Source: Vibrio spartinae (GTDB taxonomy: Bacteria; Pseudomonadota; Gammaproteobacteria; Enterobacterales; Vibrionaceae). From it: a stretch of DNA of 64,000 bases. Positions 27,995-37,811 of the stretch are shown in pieces. The notes under the pieces are model-generated. The model was not told where the DNA came from, ran no database searches, and worked only from the letters and a program-made list of their open reading frames with translations. Within the stretch, counting starts at the first letter, position 1. Every line of letters starts with the position of its first letter. A program made the translations under genes and the position numbers. Location: positions 3,773,001 to 3,837,000 of the forward strand of contig NZ_AP024907.1 in the NCBI RefSeq assembly GCF_024347135.1, in the 5' to 3' direction.

Positions 27995-28711
27995 TTACAC
28001 AAGACCTAACAAGCTTGATAACTGCTTAATCTCGACATCCGGCAGTAACATCGCTGCCGGTTCGGTACGGATATTTTTATGTTGGTCATTCAACCAGCAG
28101 GCTGCAAACCCATTCATTTTGGCGCCATAAACATCAGTATTCAGATGATCACCGACATGCAGAATCTGGTCAGCAGGCAGATCGAGAGTGCGTTGCGCTT
28201 TGATAAACAGATCGGGATAAGGTTTGGCAAAGCCGTCAGGACCCGCTTGCAGTGTTTGCTGAAAATAGTGCCCCAGCCCAATTTTATTCGGGTCGACATT
28301 GCCATTGGTCACAGCAATTAACGGGACCTGTCGGCTCAATAAGGTCAGCACACGGTGTGTTTCTTCCGGAACCGCTATCTGATGACGCCAATAGAACATT
28401 TCATTGATTGCATCTTCAGCGGCTTGACGAGCGTCATCGGCTGAATACCCCAACAGTATCAACCCCTGCATAACCTGCTCATAACGCCATTGCGTCACAT
28501 CATGCGCCAACTCAGGAGATTGCTGGGCGACATTGGTTTTCAATTGCTTCCACCACGCCATCGGATGCAACGCACTGACCGGATGATTCAAATGCATCCA
28601 ATCCAACATTTTACGTTCCAGTTGGCGAATCACAGGGACGTTATCGTAGAGCGTATCGTCCAAATCAAAGGTCATTGCCTGAATCACAGGGAGAGAGCGA
28701 TAATAAAACAT
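27995..28711 (-). CDS. yigB: HAD-family FMN/ARPP phosphatase YigB
   Basis: 238 residues of the HAD family. DLDDTLYDN is the nucleophile motif, AVTNGN motif II, and HVGDHLNTDVYGAKMNGF the Mg-binding end. E. coli YigB dephosphorylates FMN and 5-amino-6-(5-phosphoribitylamino)uracil in riboflavin synthesis. It lies 3 bp downstream of xerC, the conserved xerC-yigB arrangement. Confidence 0.92.
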   Translation of the reverse strand: MFYYRSLPVIQAMTFDLDDTLYDNVPVIRQLERKMLDWMHLNHPVSALHPMAWWKQLKTNVAQQSPELAHDVTQWRYEQVMQGLILLGYSADDARQAAEDAINEMFYWRHQIAVPEETHRVLTLLSRQVPLIAVTNGNVDPNKIGLGHYFQQTLQAGPDGFAKPYPDLFIKAQRTLDLPADQILHVGDHLNTDVYGAKMNGFAACWLNDQHKNIRTEPAAMLLPDVEIKQLSSLLGLV

Positions 28712-28714
28712 GCG

Positions 28715-29644
28715 CTATGGTTTCCGTTTCTTCTTGGCGCGCGGATGAGCTTGATCATAAGCCTGCGCTAAATGCTGAAAATCGAGATGGGTATATATCT
28801 GAGTGGTTGAAATATTTTCATGCCCCAAGAGTTCCTGAACCGCACGCAAATTATGGCTTGATTCAAGAATATGAGTGGCAAAAGAGTGACGTAATTTGTG
28901 GGGACTGATATGGCTGGCGACCGACTGCTTCATTCCCCACTCTGACATCCGTTTCTGGACATTGCGATGCGAAATTCTTCCGCCACGACTCGAAACAAAC
29001 AGAGCAGGCTCATCGGCATGAGCAAGTTGCCCGCGAACAGCCATCCATTTTTTCACCCACGTCACAGCCTGACCGCTAAACGGTACTTTACGTTCTTTGT
29101 TACCTTTCCCAATCACGCGGATTTCTCCCAGACCGGGGTGAATATCTTTCAAATTGACGCTGACCATTTCCGCCAGACGCAGACCGGCACCATACATCAA
29201 TTCCATCATAGCCCGATCGCGAATCGCGAGCGGATCATCTTCATTCACTTCAAGTAACTGAGCGACTTCATCGACATCTAAATTTTTAGGCAAGGGGCGT
29301 TTCTTCTTCGGTGCAGAAACACCTTTGGCCGGATTTGCGGTTAAATCCCCCCTTAATACCAGAAAATCCAGAAAGCTACGCAAGGCAGACAAGCGCGTCG
29401 CTAAACTACTGGCCTTGATGCCGTCACGCATCCCTTTCGCTGCCAGTTGTCTGACCCATGCCGAATCCAATTGCTGCCAGCATGTCACCCCATTGCCAGC
29501 CAGATAAGCCGTCATCTGAGTCAGTTGTTGCTGATAATTCTGACGCGTATATAGACTCAACCCCTTCTCACTTCTCAGATATTCATAGAAGCGTTGAAGG
29601 GGTTGCTGTAATTCATCCGGTAATCTCAGACTTTCACTATTCAT
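28715..29644 (-). CDS. xerC: Tyrosine recombinase XerC (dimer resolution at dif)
   Basis: 309 residues. With XerD it resolves chromosome dimers at dif. The N-terminal SAM-like domain (FYEYLRSEKGLSLYTRQNYQ) is followed by the catalytic domain with the Arg of GAGLRLAEMV, the HKLRHSFATH His-Arg box, LLGHENISTTQIYTH, and the tyrosine nucleophile in that last motif. Operon order DUF484-xerC-yigB is as in enterics. Confidence 0.97.
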   Translation of the reverse strand: MNSESLRLPDELQQPLQRFYEYLRSEKGLSLYTRQNYQQQLTQMTAYLAGNGVTCWQQLDSAWVRQLAAKGMRDGIKASSLATRLSALRSFLDFLVLRGDLTANPAKGVSAPKKKRPLPKNLDVDEVAQLLEVNEDDPLAIRDRAMMELMYGAGLRLAEMVSVNLKDIHPGLGEIRVIGKGNKERKVPFSGQAVTWVKKWMAVRGQLAHADEPALFVSSRGGRISHRNVQKRMSEWGMKQSVASHISPHKLRHSFATHILESSHNLRAVQELLGHENISTTQIYTHLDFQHLAQAYDQAHPRAKKKRKP

Positions 29645-29681
29645 ACGACGAACTTGTTCATCTCTATGTTACTGACTCATA

Positions 29682-30368
29682 TTAGACGCGTTTCCATGGC
29701 AGTACAGATAATAAATGGGTCAACACCTCCGCCAGATAACGCAAGAACAATGTATCCATACTTGGCTGGAAATGACCGCCGTCTTCACTGGAAAAAGCCA
29801 GAATACCATGCGTGTCTGTGCTTCTGATCGGTAGTACCACGTAAGAACCGAACTCAGGCGCGCCTGAGTGTTCACCAAACAGACCATCGCGATCCGCTTT
29901 ACGCATTCTGCCTAAATAAGCACGGTTCCCGTTAAAATTGTTGGTGGAAAAACGTTGCCAATAGGCCAAGTCCAAGGCGTATGGTGTCGGCACACCCGAC
30001 AGACGGATATGCGCTTTCAGCGACATCTGCTCCGCTTTCCGTTCAATCGCCTCAATGACCTGACTCAACTCATCACACCGAAACATCTGTTCTTGCAGAT
30101 CCATAAATGCATGCAGCGTCCGGTCATTACTTGCTGCCAGAGACATCAACGCCGTAATTTCTTCTTCAAGCTCTTCGATCCGGTGTCTCTGCCGGTTCAA
30201 CTGAATGTGAACCAAAGACACTGCGCCAAGTTGCTGATGTGGTAGTGCAAGGCGATCAACCAACGCCGGACGATTCATAAAGAAATCCGGATGATTTTGT
30301 AAATAATCAGCCACCACTTCAGCGGTTAACACATCATTTTCATTAATTTCAGTTTCAGTGTTTGACAC
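29682..30368 (-). CDS. DUF484 family protein (GAF-like)
   Basis: 228 residues of the DUF484 family encoded between dapF and xerC in many gammaproteobacteria. ADYLQNHPDFFMNRPALVDRL is the N-terminal signature, then a coiled coil and a GAF-like domain with YVVLPIRSTDTHGILAFSSED. Function is unknown. I start it at GTG 30368, where an AAAGGG ribosome site has 5-nt spacing. The TTG at 30395 lacks one. Confidence 0.85.
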   Translation of the reverse strand: MSNTETEINENDVLTAEVVADYLQNHPDFFMNRPALVDRLALPHQQLGAVSLVHIQLNRQRHRIEELEEEITALMSLAASNDRTLHAFMDLQEQMFRCDELSQVIEAIERKAEQMSLKAHIRLSGVPTPYALDLAYWQRFSTNNFNGNRAYLGRMRKADRDGLFGEHSGAPEFGSYVVLPIRSTDTHGILAFSSEDGGHFQPSMDTLFLRYLAEVLTHLLSVLPWKRV

Positions 30369-30410
30369 AACAACCCTTTCTACAACGTTCTTCAATAGTT
30401 TCAGTGCTTC

Positions 30411-31241
30411 TCAGCACGCAATCTGACCTTCATAAATATGTGTGGCAGGTCCGGTCATATAGAGTGGTTGTCCCGGCCCCTTCCAGCTAATATTCAGGTC
30501 ACCACCCGGCAAATGTACGGTGACATTCTCGGCCAACTGCTCTTGAATAATCCCCACAGCAACAGCGGCACAAGCGCCACTGCCGCACGCCTGAGTTTCA
30601 CCAGCCCCACGCTCATAAACCCGTAACCGGATTTCATTGGGGCTCACGACCTGCATAAAACCAGCATTCACGCGTTCAGGAAAACGTTCATGGGACTCCA
30701 GTAGTGGCCCAAGGTGATCCACATCTGCGATATCGACATCCTCAACTGTTGTCACCACATGGGGATTCCCCATACTGACCACGCCACAAAACAGTGTCTG
30801 TTCTGCAATGCGTAAAATATAAGTCTTTTCTGACTGCTTTGCCTTAAACGGGATTTTCGCAGGTTCAAATACTGGTAATCCCATATTCACGGTAATCTGG
30901 TTGTCGTCTTCGACATTCAGAATCATCTTTCCTTTCTTGGTGCTGACATGAACGCTGTATTTGTTCGTCAAACCTTTCAGTCGAACAAAGCGCGCAAAAC
31001 AACGAGCACCATTTCCACACTGCTCAACTTCACTGCCATCTGCATTGAAGATCCGATAGTGAAAATCTGTTTCCGGATCATAAGGCGCTTCAACCAATAA
31101 CAATTGGTCAAAACCGACACCTGTGTGCCGGTTCGCTAAGCGACGAATCAGATCCGGTGAGAAGAAAATATTCTGGGTAATACAATCAACGACCATGAAG
31201 TCATTACCCAAACCGTGCATTTTAGAAAAATGAAAATGCAT
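30411..31241 (-). CDS. dapF: Diaminopimelate epimerase
   Basis: Interconverts LL- and meso-diaminopimelate for peptidoglycan and lysine. 276 residues from ATG at 31241, near the E. coli 274. The two catalytic cysteines are in CGNGARC and ACGSGACA, and [12 protein letters not shown] is the typical start. It lies 8 bp after lysA, so the operon is lptM-lysA-dapF-DUF484-xerC-yigB. The frame stays open to 31280 inside lysA. Confidence 0.97.
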   Translation of the reverse strand: MHFHFSKMHGLGNDFMVVDCITQNIFFSPDLIRRLANRHTGVGFDQLLLVEAPYDPETDFHYRIFNADGSEVEQCGNGARCFARFVRLKGLTNKYSVHVSTKKGKMILNVEDDNQITVNMGLPVFEPAKIPFKAKQSEKTYILRIAEQTLFCGVVSMGNPHVVTTVEDVDIADVDHLGPLLESHERFPERVNAGFMQVVSPNEIRLRVYERGAGETQACGSGACAAVAVGIIQEQLAENVTVHLPGGDLNISWKGPGQPLYMTGPATHIYEGQIAC

Positions 31242-31249
31242 AGGTTTCT

Positions 31250-32503
31250 TTACTCCGGTAAAACACTTTCCAAAGCCCACAAACTACTGAGAGGCTCGCG
31301 CTGGCGTACCAGATGAACCTGTTCTCCATCAACCATGACCTCAGCGGCGCGTGAACGCGAATTATAGTTTGATGACATGGCAAATCCATAAGCACCTGCC
31401 GAACGAACCGCCAGGAGATCACCTTCCTCAAGCACCAGCTCGCGCTCTTTACCGATAAAATCACCGGTCTCGCAAACAGGCCCCACTAAATCATAAACCA
31501 GCGCCGTTCCTTCCCGGGGAGTAACCGGTACAATTTTCTGCCATGCCTGATACAAAGCCGGACGCATGAGATCATTCATCGCTGCATCAATAATCGCAAA
31601 ATTCTTATACTCGGTATGCTTCAAGAATTCGACTTTGGTCAGTAGAATTCCGGCATTTGCGGCAATCGCCCGCCCCGGTTCAAACACCAGCTCCAAATCT
31701 TGATAACTTCCCAGACGCGAGAGTAATGCTTTGGCATATTCTGCCGGCTGTGGTGGCGTTTCTGCATCATAGACCACACCCAAACCACCACCGACATCCA
31801 GATGGCGAATATGGATGCCTTCCGCTTTAAGCGCATCGATAAGCGCCAGAAGACGGTCCGTTGCATCAATAAAGGGATCGATTTGAGTCAACTGTGAACC
31901 GATATGACAATCAATCCCATGAACGTCCAGATGCTCCAATTGATGCGCTAAGCGATAGACTTCGCGCGCGCGGTCAAAAGCAATCCCGAATTTATTGTCA
32001 CGTAGTCCTGTCGAGATATATGGATGTGTTTTGGCATCAACATCCGGGTTAATCCGTAGAGATACCGGGGCCTTCACACCAAGAGACTGAGCCACACGGT
32101 TCAAACGGTGTAACTCGGATTCGGATTCAACATTGAAGCACTTAATCTTCAATTCGAGTGCACGTTTCATTTCCGCTTCGGTTTTACCCACACCGGAAAA
32201 CACGATTTTCTCGGGATTTCCGCCAGCCGCTAAAACCCGCTCCAGCTCCCCTTGGGATACAATATCAAATCCAGAGCCAAGCCGCGCCAAGACACTCAAC
32301 ACCCCTAAATTGGAGTTTGCTTTCACGGCATAACAAACCAGATGTGGATGTGCGCCAACAGCCTGATCAAACGCATTCCAGTGGCGTTCTAGCGTTGCTT
32401 TTGAATAAACATAAAGTGGTGTGCCATAGTCCTTTGCCAGCTCTGCGAGACGAACCCCTTCAGCACATAGCTGTCCATCGTTCTGGTAATTAAAATAATC
32501 CAA
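31250..32503 (-). CDS. lysA: Diaminopimelate decarboxylase
   Basis: PLP enzyme that makes lysine from meso-diaminopimelate. 417 residues. CYAVKANSN holds the PLP lysine, HIGSQ and GGGLGV the phosphate-binding parts, and CETGD the active-site cysteine. The start is TTG at 32503, preceded by AGGAAAG, and gives the conserved MDYFNYQ opening. No ATG fits nearby. Confidence 0.96.
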   Translation of the reverse strand: MDYFNYQNDGQLCAEGVRLAELAKDYGTPLYVYSKATLERHWNAFDQAVGAHPHLVCYAVKANSNLGVLSVLARLGSGFDIVSQGELERVLAAGGNPEKIVFSGVGKTEAEMKRALELKIKCFNVESESELHRLNRVAQSLGVKAPVSLRINPDVDAKTHPYISTGLRDNKFGIAFDRAREVYRLAHQLEHLDVHGIDCHIGSQLTQIDPFIDATDRLLALIDALKAEGIHIRHLDVGGGLGVVYDAETPPQPAEYAKALLSRLGSYQDLELVFEPGRAIAANAGILLTKVEFLKHTEYKNFAIIDAAMNDLMRPALYQAWQKIVPVTPREGTALVYDLVGPVCETGDFIGKERELVLEEGDLLAVRSAGAYGFAMSSNYNSRSRAAEVMVDGEQVHLVRQREPLSSLWALESVLPE

Positions 32504-32533
32504 AATACTTTCCTAATTATCAATGACTAAGGA

Positions 32534-32653
32534 TTAAGGTTGTGATTGATTTTGCGGTGTATTGTCTTGAGGCATATACAACGGTCCGGTCTGTCCACAA
32601 CCTGCCAACGCTAACACGCACAGCACTAAAAGTGCAGTAAACTTTTTATTCAT
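32534..32653 (-). CDS. lptM: LptM (YifL) small lipoprotein, LPS transport accessory
   Basis: 39 residues: lipoprotein signal MNKKFTALLVLCVLALAGC, then GQTGPLYMPQ, matching the GxxGPLYxP core of LptM, which helps the LptDE outer-membrane translocon mature. Signal peptidase II cleavage before the cysteine is expected. It lies 30 bp before lysA, between it and the divergent cyaY, the usual place. Confidence 0.93.
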   Translation of the reverse strand: MNKKFTALLVLCVLALAGCGQTGPLYMPQDNTPQNQSQP

Positions 32654-32729
32654 TTTGCATATATCGTGATTATTCATTCAATGCCCCCTATAATCGCACC
32701 AGATTCAGGAAAAGCAATAGGATGTGAGG

Positions 32730-33044
32730 ATGAACGATACTGAATTCCACCAACTTGTTGATCAAATGCTAGAACAGATTGAGCAAATGATTGATGACTC
32801 AGGTGCCGACATTGACTACGAGACAACAGGCAATGTCATGACACTGGATTTTGAAGATCGCAGTCAGATTGTGATCAACCGTCAGGAGCCGATGCATGAA
32901 ATTTGGCTGGCCTCCAAATCCGGCGGATTCCATTTCCAGTACACGGATCAACAATGGATCTGCTCTAAAACCGGTCTGGAACTCATCGCATTAATTCGTC
33001 AGGAATGTGAAAAACAAGCCGGAGAGTCAATTGAGTGGGATTGA
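32730..33044 (+). CDS. cyaY: Frataxin-like iron-sulfur assembly protein CyaY
   Basis: 104 residues. Acidic protein that binds iron and regulates IscS. The first helix is rich in Asp/Glu (LEQIEQMIDDSGADIDYE), followed by TLDFEDRSQIVINRQEPMHEIWLASKSGGFHF, the frataxin signature. Start at ATG 32730. GTG at 32724 overlaps the ribosome site. It lies between the divergent lptM and the convergent cyaA, as in enterics. Confidence 0.97.
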   Translation: MNDTEFHQLVDQMLEQIEQMIDDSGADIDYETTGNVMTLDFEDRSQIVINRQEPMHEIWLASKSGGFHFQYTDQQWICSKTGLELIALIRQECEKQAGESIEWD

Positions 33045-33174
33045 GACAAGCAATACCTGCCACATCGATTGACATCGGAGTCCCGCTGATAAGTCTAATC
33101 TCGGGGCTCTGACCAACAGCCGGATTCAGGAATAACCAGACACGAACAATGAAGGAACGCGTGCTCGGCCTCGT

Positions 33175-35712
33175 TTAGGCGTTTACTGCTTTGGTTGGCA
33201 CCACAGTCCCTGAAGATCGGTCACTACGGTAAGGAATGATACAAGTGCTGCCATTATCCGCATGGATCACCTGATAATACTGCGGCAAATTGAAGTTAAT
33301 CAGTTTCGATGCCACTTTGTTTTCATCCAGTATCGACGAATAAAAACTATTTAGGCTATGAATCATCTCATTTTTACTACCACTAAATTGATGGTAGACC
33401 TCGACACGATTCGACTCATCAAGGACATAGATATTAAAGCCGGTCTCGCTATCTTCGAAGAAAAACTGAATGAGACCTTCACTGGCAAAACCATCGATCG
33501 CTTCAGGCAAGTGATAATCCTGCTCCCGATCAATCATCATCAATGGCGAACCTTTGAGTTTGTTGGTCGAGATACTGCGATAAAAATCGACCGAATTTTC
33601 CAACCGCTGGACAGACACGCCCCGCCGTTCAAAAAACAGCCCGTACATTTGACGACCGACCCGCAATGCTTTGAAACGGCGTCGCTTTTCCGGCTCGATT
33701 TCAACTGGTTTCAACCGTAAATCAATACATTCAGCCAATAACTGATAAATGGCATTGCGGATTAATCCCCGCAAATTTTTACTGTAGCAAAACACGTCCA
33801 CTGATTCTGGTGGTAACGCATCCTGATGCATCTTGCACAATACCGTTTTAAGCGCATCAAGAACCGCACCTTCGCCTTCGAAATGAAGTGTTCTGACTTC
33901 ATGCCACGAATTACGATAAACCAGATCAATACTACCGACGAGGCAGCGCTGTTCCGGCCCGAAGCTTAAAATATCGACCGTTTTTAAATCAACGCGAAGA
34001 GATTTTCCCGACACGGCATAAGTGGGGTCTTGTTCAAAATTAATAAACATCGCCAATTGATTAATTTCACAAGGGCTAGCGAGTGCGTGCATGGTTGGAC
34101 GACGTTTATGCAAAGAGAAGGTATTTCGCAAATCACCAACCATCTGATAAAACTTGTCAATATCAAGCTGAGCATCCTGAACAACGGCGTTAAGCCTTGT
34201 TGATTCAGTGATCAAACCATTAAAAAATGCCCAAGCGACTAACTTACTCAGATATTCATGATGTTCCAGATAATGCTGCCCCATCATCCGACGCGGTACC
34301 AACGGTTGCTTATAAAGGTACCAGCCAGCAGGGTTACTACGGTTCTGTTGCACTTCAATAAAGGTCAGATCTGACTCATGCAAGTCAGGAGAAATCTGCG
34401 GATTAAGCAGCGTGACTTTTCCCGGAAGAATTTCAAAAGCAGCATACAGTTTACGGGAAAGAATCGAAATATCCTGAGGACTAATAGAAGACGTAATATC
34501 ATTGCGCCGGGCGAATTGAATGAGATTACGGTAGCTCTGCATCAAAGCATCCAGTAGCCCCGTATGCATGAAAGAAACTTGTTCGACTTTCCAGTTTCGT
34601 CGATTATCCAGCTCGGCAATAATACCTGCCGACCATTGCCAGACTTGCGTCAATTCTTCCAATACCATCCGTCGCCATGGAACGGAGCCGGCACCCGGTT
34701 CACGAGATAATTTCTCATGTGTTTTCAGATAAAAGCAGCGCCGTACCAAATCCAATCGAGGCTGATCATTAATCCGTTCTAAATAACGAGTGACCTTTTC
34801 CAGCATCAGATAATAAGCATCCATCCCATACAAATCGGGCTCATGGGTAAAGAAGCGCCGCTTGGTATCGATACTTAAGAGTTGCGTAAATGGATATTCC
34901 CAAGAATACGCTTCGAGTAAGATCGCTTTAAGCACTGATTTATAAGGAGAATCAATGCTTTTATACAACTGCCACAAACTGGCACCAAAATATTCTTCTG
35001 CCGGGATATGATTGAGTCGGCCAAAATCAAACCATTCATTACAGTTGATATAAGAATAACTACACAAATGGCTGACATATTCGTCATAGCACTCTTCCAT
35101 CTCCGGTGGCACGATTTGCCACAAAAGACGTTTCCCGGCCATCCGCACGGCAGAGCGGTAGAATTCATCCAGTAATAATAGGTGTTGCGAAGAACCACAG
35201 TTTTCACCTGTCATTTCATCGGACTGCTTACACCGGAAACGCTGCTCATCCATGATAAAAAAGTTGGCTTCAACACCTTGTGTCTTTGCCCAGTCGGTCA
35301 ACAGCAAACATTTATTGGCCAGTTTTTCCCGACGGCTGGCACTCATCAGCGAAGAGACACACACCCAGATATCGAGATCACTGGAAGTACTCTGCCCGAT
35401 CGATGAGGTGCTTCCCATGGTGTACAGCCCCTGAATTTCAGGCTCGCTTGAAATCGGAAGTGACTGCCCCAACGCTAGTTCTGTATCGTGGATAAGCTGT
35501 TGTTGTGCGTCATCCGCTTCAAACCCCCACACCCCGAAAGGCACGTCTTGGGCATAGTAACCGGGAATTAATGGATGATTGAATTGAAAGAATGCTGGAA
35601 TTAAGTGAAAAACACGACGACTTTGTAAATCCATTAACGCCAACGCACGCTCGGTGCGCTGCCGATTCAGATTATCTAATCTTTTGATTAAAGTCTCGGT
35701 GTATGTCTGCAA
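33175..35712 (-). CDS. cyaA: Class I adenylate cyclase, TTG start
   Basis: Makes cAMP from ATP, the signal for CRP. It holds the N-terminal catalytic domain with GSTSSIGQSTSSDLDIWVC (the nucleotidyl-transfer G-S-x-S/D-x-D pattern) and a C-terminal regulatory half reacting to the PTS. I start it at TTG 35712, giving 845 residues beginning (M)QTYTETLIKRLDNLN, which aligns with the E. coli start, also TTG. An AAGGA site lies 7 nt upstream. A TTG at 35742 would add ten residues with no ribosome site. Confidence 0.95.
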   Translation of the reverse strand: MQTYTETLIKRLDNLNRQRTERALALMDLQSRRVFHLIPAFFQFNHPLIPGYYAQDVPFGVWGFEADDAQQQLIHDTELALGQSLPISSEPEIQGLYTMGSTSSIGQSTSSDLDIWVCVSSLMSASRREKLANKCLLLTDWAKTQGVEANFFIMDEQRFRCKQSDEMTGENCGSSQHLLLLDEFYRSAVRMAGKRLLWQIVPPEMEECYDEYVSHLCSYSYINCNEWFDFGRLNHIPAEEYFGASLWQLYKSIDSPYKSVLKAILLEAYSWEYPFTQLLSIDTKRRFFTHEPDLYGMDAYYLMLEKVTRYLERINDQPRLDLVRRCFYLKTHEKLSREPGAGSVPWRRMVLEELTQVWQWSAGIIAELDNRRNWKVEQVSFMHTGLLDALMQSYRNLIQFARRNDITSSISPQDISILSRKLYAAFEILPGKVTLLNPQISPDLHESDLTFIEVQQNRSNPAGWYLYKQPLVPRRMMGQHYLEHHEYLSKLVAWAFFNGLITESTRLNAVVQDAQLDIDKFYQMVGDLRNTFSLHKRRPTMHALASPCEINQLAMFINFEQDPTYAVSGKSLRVDLKTVDILSFGPEQRCLVGSIDLVYRNSWHEVRTLHFEGEGAVLDALKTVLCKMHQDALPPESVDVFCYSKNLRGLIRNAIYQLLAECIDLRLKPVEIEPEKRRRFKALRVGRQMYGLFFERRGVSVQRLENSVDFYRSISTNKLKGSPLMMIDREQDYHLPEAIDGFASEGLIQFFFEDSETGFNIYVLDESNRVEVYHQFSGSKNEMIHSLNSFYSSILDENKVASKLINFNLPQYYQVIHADNGSTCIIPYRSDRSSGTVVPTKAVNA

Positions 35713-35742
35713 GGGTGTTTCCTTGGTTGGCTCAAAACTCAA

Positions 35743-36117
35743 CGAACTGATTGCCCTTTGTGCAAAATCGCCGTCAAAACGTGATCAATTTAACACTTTA
35801 TCTATCGATGGTAAAGATATCTCTCCCGGAGAACCATGTGGGTCATCCAGAGAATTTAGGGATACTTTTTCGTTGATACATATCTCATTCATATTATCTA
35901 GCTATCATAGCTCAAACTATAAACAAGAGCTACATCACATATTTCAAATTAGACTATGGTCGTATATCTCAAAATTTACAAGTTTTCCTATGCACTTTTT
36001 CATGAATACACTTCTCGGCACCAAGTGCTATTTTTCAACCGTTTAGGTGAACTTGGGGATCGAAAAAAACAGTGATAGGATGTGATCTATCATTTTTCTC
36101 TGACCGACTCATAACCT
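35743..36117. other. cyaA-hemC divergent intergenic region
   Basis: About 375 bases between divergent cyaA and hemC. No gene is supported. A GATAG-N8-CTATC inverted repeat encloses TGTGATCTATCAT at 36081-36093, a CRP-half-site-like sequence 25 bp before hemC. This is only suggestive of cAMP-CRP feedback, as at the E. coli cyaA-hemC region. Confidence 0.4.
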
Positions 36118-37056
36118 ATGACTGATTCATCTCCTATTCGTATTGCTACCCGAAAAAGTCCGCTAGCCCTGTGGCAGGCCCATTATGTAAAGGATGCGCT
36201 TCAGGCGGCCCATCCGGGTCTGACCGTTGAACTGGTTACGATGGTGACGAAAGGCGATGTCATTCTGGACACCCCGCTGGCAAAAGTGGGCGGTAAGGGA
36301 CTCTTCGTCAAAGAACTTGAAATGGCAATGCTCGAAGACCGGGCTGATCTCGCAGTTCATTCGATGAAAGACGTCCCGGTTGAATTTCCACCAGGATTGG
36401 GACTCGTGACGATCTGTGAACGGGAGGATCCGCGTGATGCTTTCGTCTCCAATCATTATGCAACCTTCGATGAACTTCCCAATGGTGCCATCGTCGGGAC
36501 TTGTAGTTTAAGACGCCAGTGCCAATTAAAAGCAGCCCGTCCGGATATCGTCATCAAAGAACTCCGTGGCAATGTCGGCACCCGACTCAGCAAGCTGGAT
36601 GCCGGAGAATATGATGCGATCATTCTTGCTGCTGCCGGTCTCAAGCGTCTCGAACTTGAAAGCCGAATCCGGAGTTATCTGACACCGGAGCAATCGCTGC
36701 CGGCGGTTGGTCAGGGAGCTGTGGGGATTGAATGTCGTTTAGATGATGAGCGATTAATTGAATTATTGAAACCACTGAGCCATCAGGAAACCACGGATCG
36801 GGTCCTTTGTGAACGCGCAATGAATACTGCCCTTCAAGGCGGTTGTCAGGTACCAATCGGTAGTTACGCGCTATTGGAGAATGATCAACTCTGGCTACGG
36901 GCTCTGGTCGGCGAACCGGACGGCAGTCAAATCATTCGCGGGGAGATCAGAGGCGCTCGCAACGATGCGGAACAACTGGGAGACGCGCTCGCCCAACAAC
37001 TCTTGCAGCGTGGTGCCCAAGAGATACTCGCCAATCTCTACCATGAGCACGACTAA
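36118..37056 (+). CDS. hemC: Hydroxymethylbilane synthase (porphobilinogen deaminase)
   Basis: Joins four porphobilinogens into hydroxymethylbilane. 312 residues. [19 protein letters not shown] (substrate arginines) and GGCQVPIG with the cysteine holding the dipyrromethane cofactor are intact. First gene of hemC-hemD-hemX-hemY, 2 bp before hemD. Confidence 0.98.
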   Translation: MTDSSPIRIATRKSPLALWQAHYVKDALQAAHPGLTVELVTMVTKGDVILDTPLAKVGGKGLFVKELEMAMLEDRADLAVHSMKDVPVEFPPGLGLVTICEREDPRDAFVSNHYATFDELPNGAIVGTCSLRRQCQLKAARPDIVIKELRGNVGTRLSKLDAGEYDAIILAAAGLKRLELESRIRSYLTPEQSLPAVGQGAVGIECRLDDERLIELLKPLSHQETTDRVLCERAMNTALQGGCQVPIGSYALLENDQLWLRALVGEPDGSQIIRGEIRGARNDAEQLGDALAQQLLQRGAQEILANLYHEHD

Positions 37057-37058
37057 TC

Positions 37059-37811
37059 ATGTCGGTACTGGTGACCCGCCCCGGTCAACCGGGAGAAGCA
37101 CTCTGTCATCAACTTCAGGCCGTTGGTATCAAAGCGGTCCATCATCCTTTAATTGATTTTCATGCCGGTTCGGAACTTGAACAACTACCGGTTCGACTGA
37201 AACAGTGTGATCTGGTCATCGCTGTCAGCCGGCAAGCGGTTCTTTATAGTCAGGAATATCTCGACTTGCACGGCTTTTCATGGCCGTCTGACATTCGATA
37301 TCTTGCCATCGGTCAAAAAACCGCACAGCTTCTAAGTAATTTTACCCAACAAACGGTAAACTATCCTGCGATAAGCGATAGTGAAAATTTTCTCTCTCTC
37401 CCCGAGCTTAGTGCGCCTGTCGGGTTACGCGTTGAAATACTGAGAGGAAATGGCGGCCGGGATTTAATCGCCCGACAGTTAAAATCTCAGGGAGCAGCGG
37501 TCAATTATTGCGAAGTTTATCAGCGAGAGATGCTCCCTTTTAATACTCGGGTTGCAGTTTCCGAATGGCAAAAGGCAGCGATAGATTGCGTCATCATCAC
37601 CAGTGAGCAACAACTCCGGTTTTTCGTCACGCAGCTCGCTGAATACAATATGCCATGGTTATTAAATCAAACATTTTATGTTCCCAGTGAACGGATTGCA
37701 CATGATGCACAGTCGCTGGGAATCAAGCATACCATTGCTGTGGGTAGTGCCAGCAATTCAGACTTAGTGGCCGCAATTCTGGCCGAGAAGAATGACAGGA
37801 ATCATGAATGA
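37059..37811 (+). CDS. hemD: Uroporphyrinogen-III synthase
   Basis: Closes hydroxymethylbilane to uroporphyrinogen III. 250 residues of the poorly conserved HemD family. VLVTRPGQPGEALCHQL at the start and GNGGRDLIARQLKSQGAAVNYCEVYQR in the middle are characteristic. It overlaps hemX by 4 bp. Confidence 0.94.
   Translation: MSVLVTRPGQPGEALCHQLQAVGIKAVHHPLIDFHAGSELEQLPVRLKQCDLVIAVSRQAVLYSQEYLDLHGFSWPSDIRYLAIGQKTAQLLSNFTQQTVNYPAISDSENFLSLPELSAPVGLRVEILRGNGGRDLIARQLKSQGAAVNYCEVYQREMLPFNTRVAVSEWQKAAIDCVIITSEQQLRFFVTQLAEYNMPWLLNQTFYVPSERIAHDAQSLGIKHTIAVGSASNSDLVAAILAEKNDRNHE

Noticed and set aside
35654..36046. 130-residue + strand ORF between cyaA and hemC
   Set aside because: It begins inside cyaA on the other strand, is of mixed composition and has no ribosome site or family likeness.
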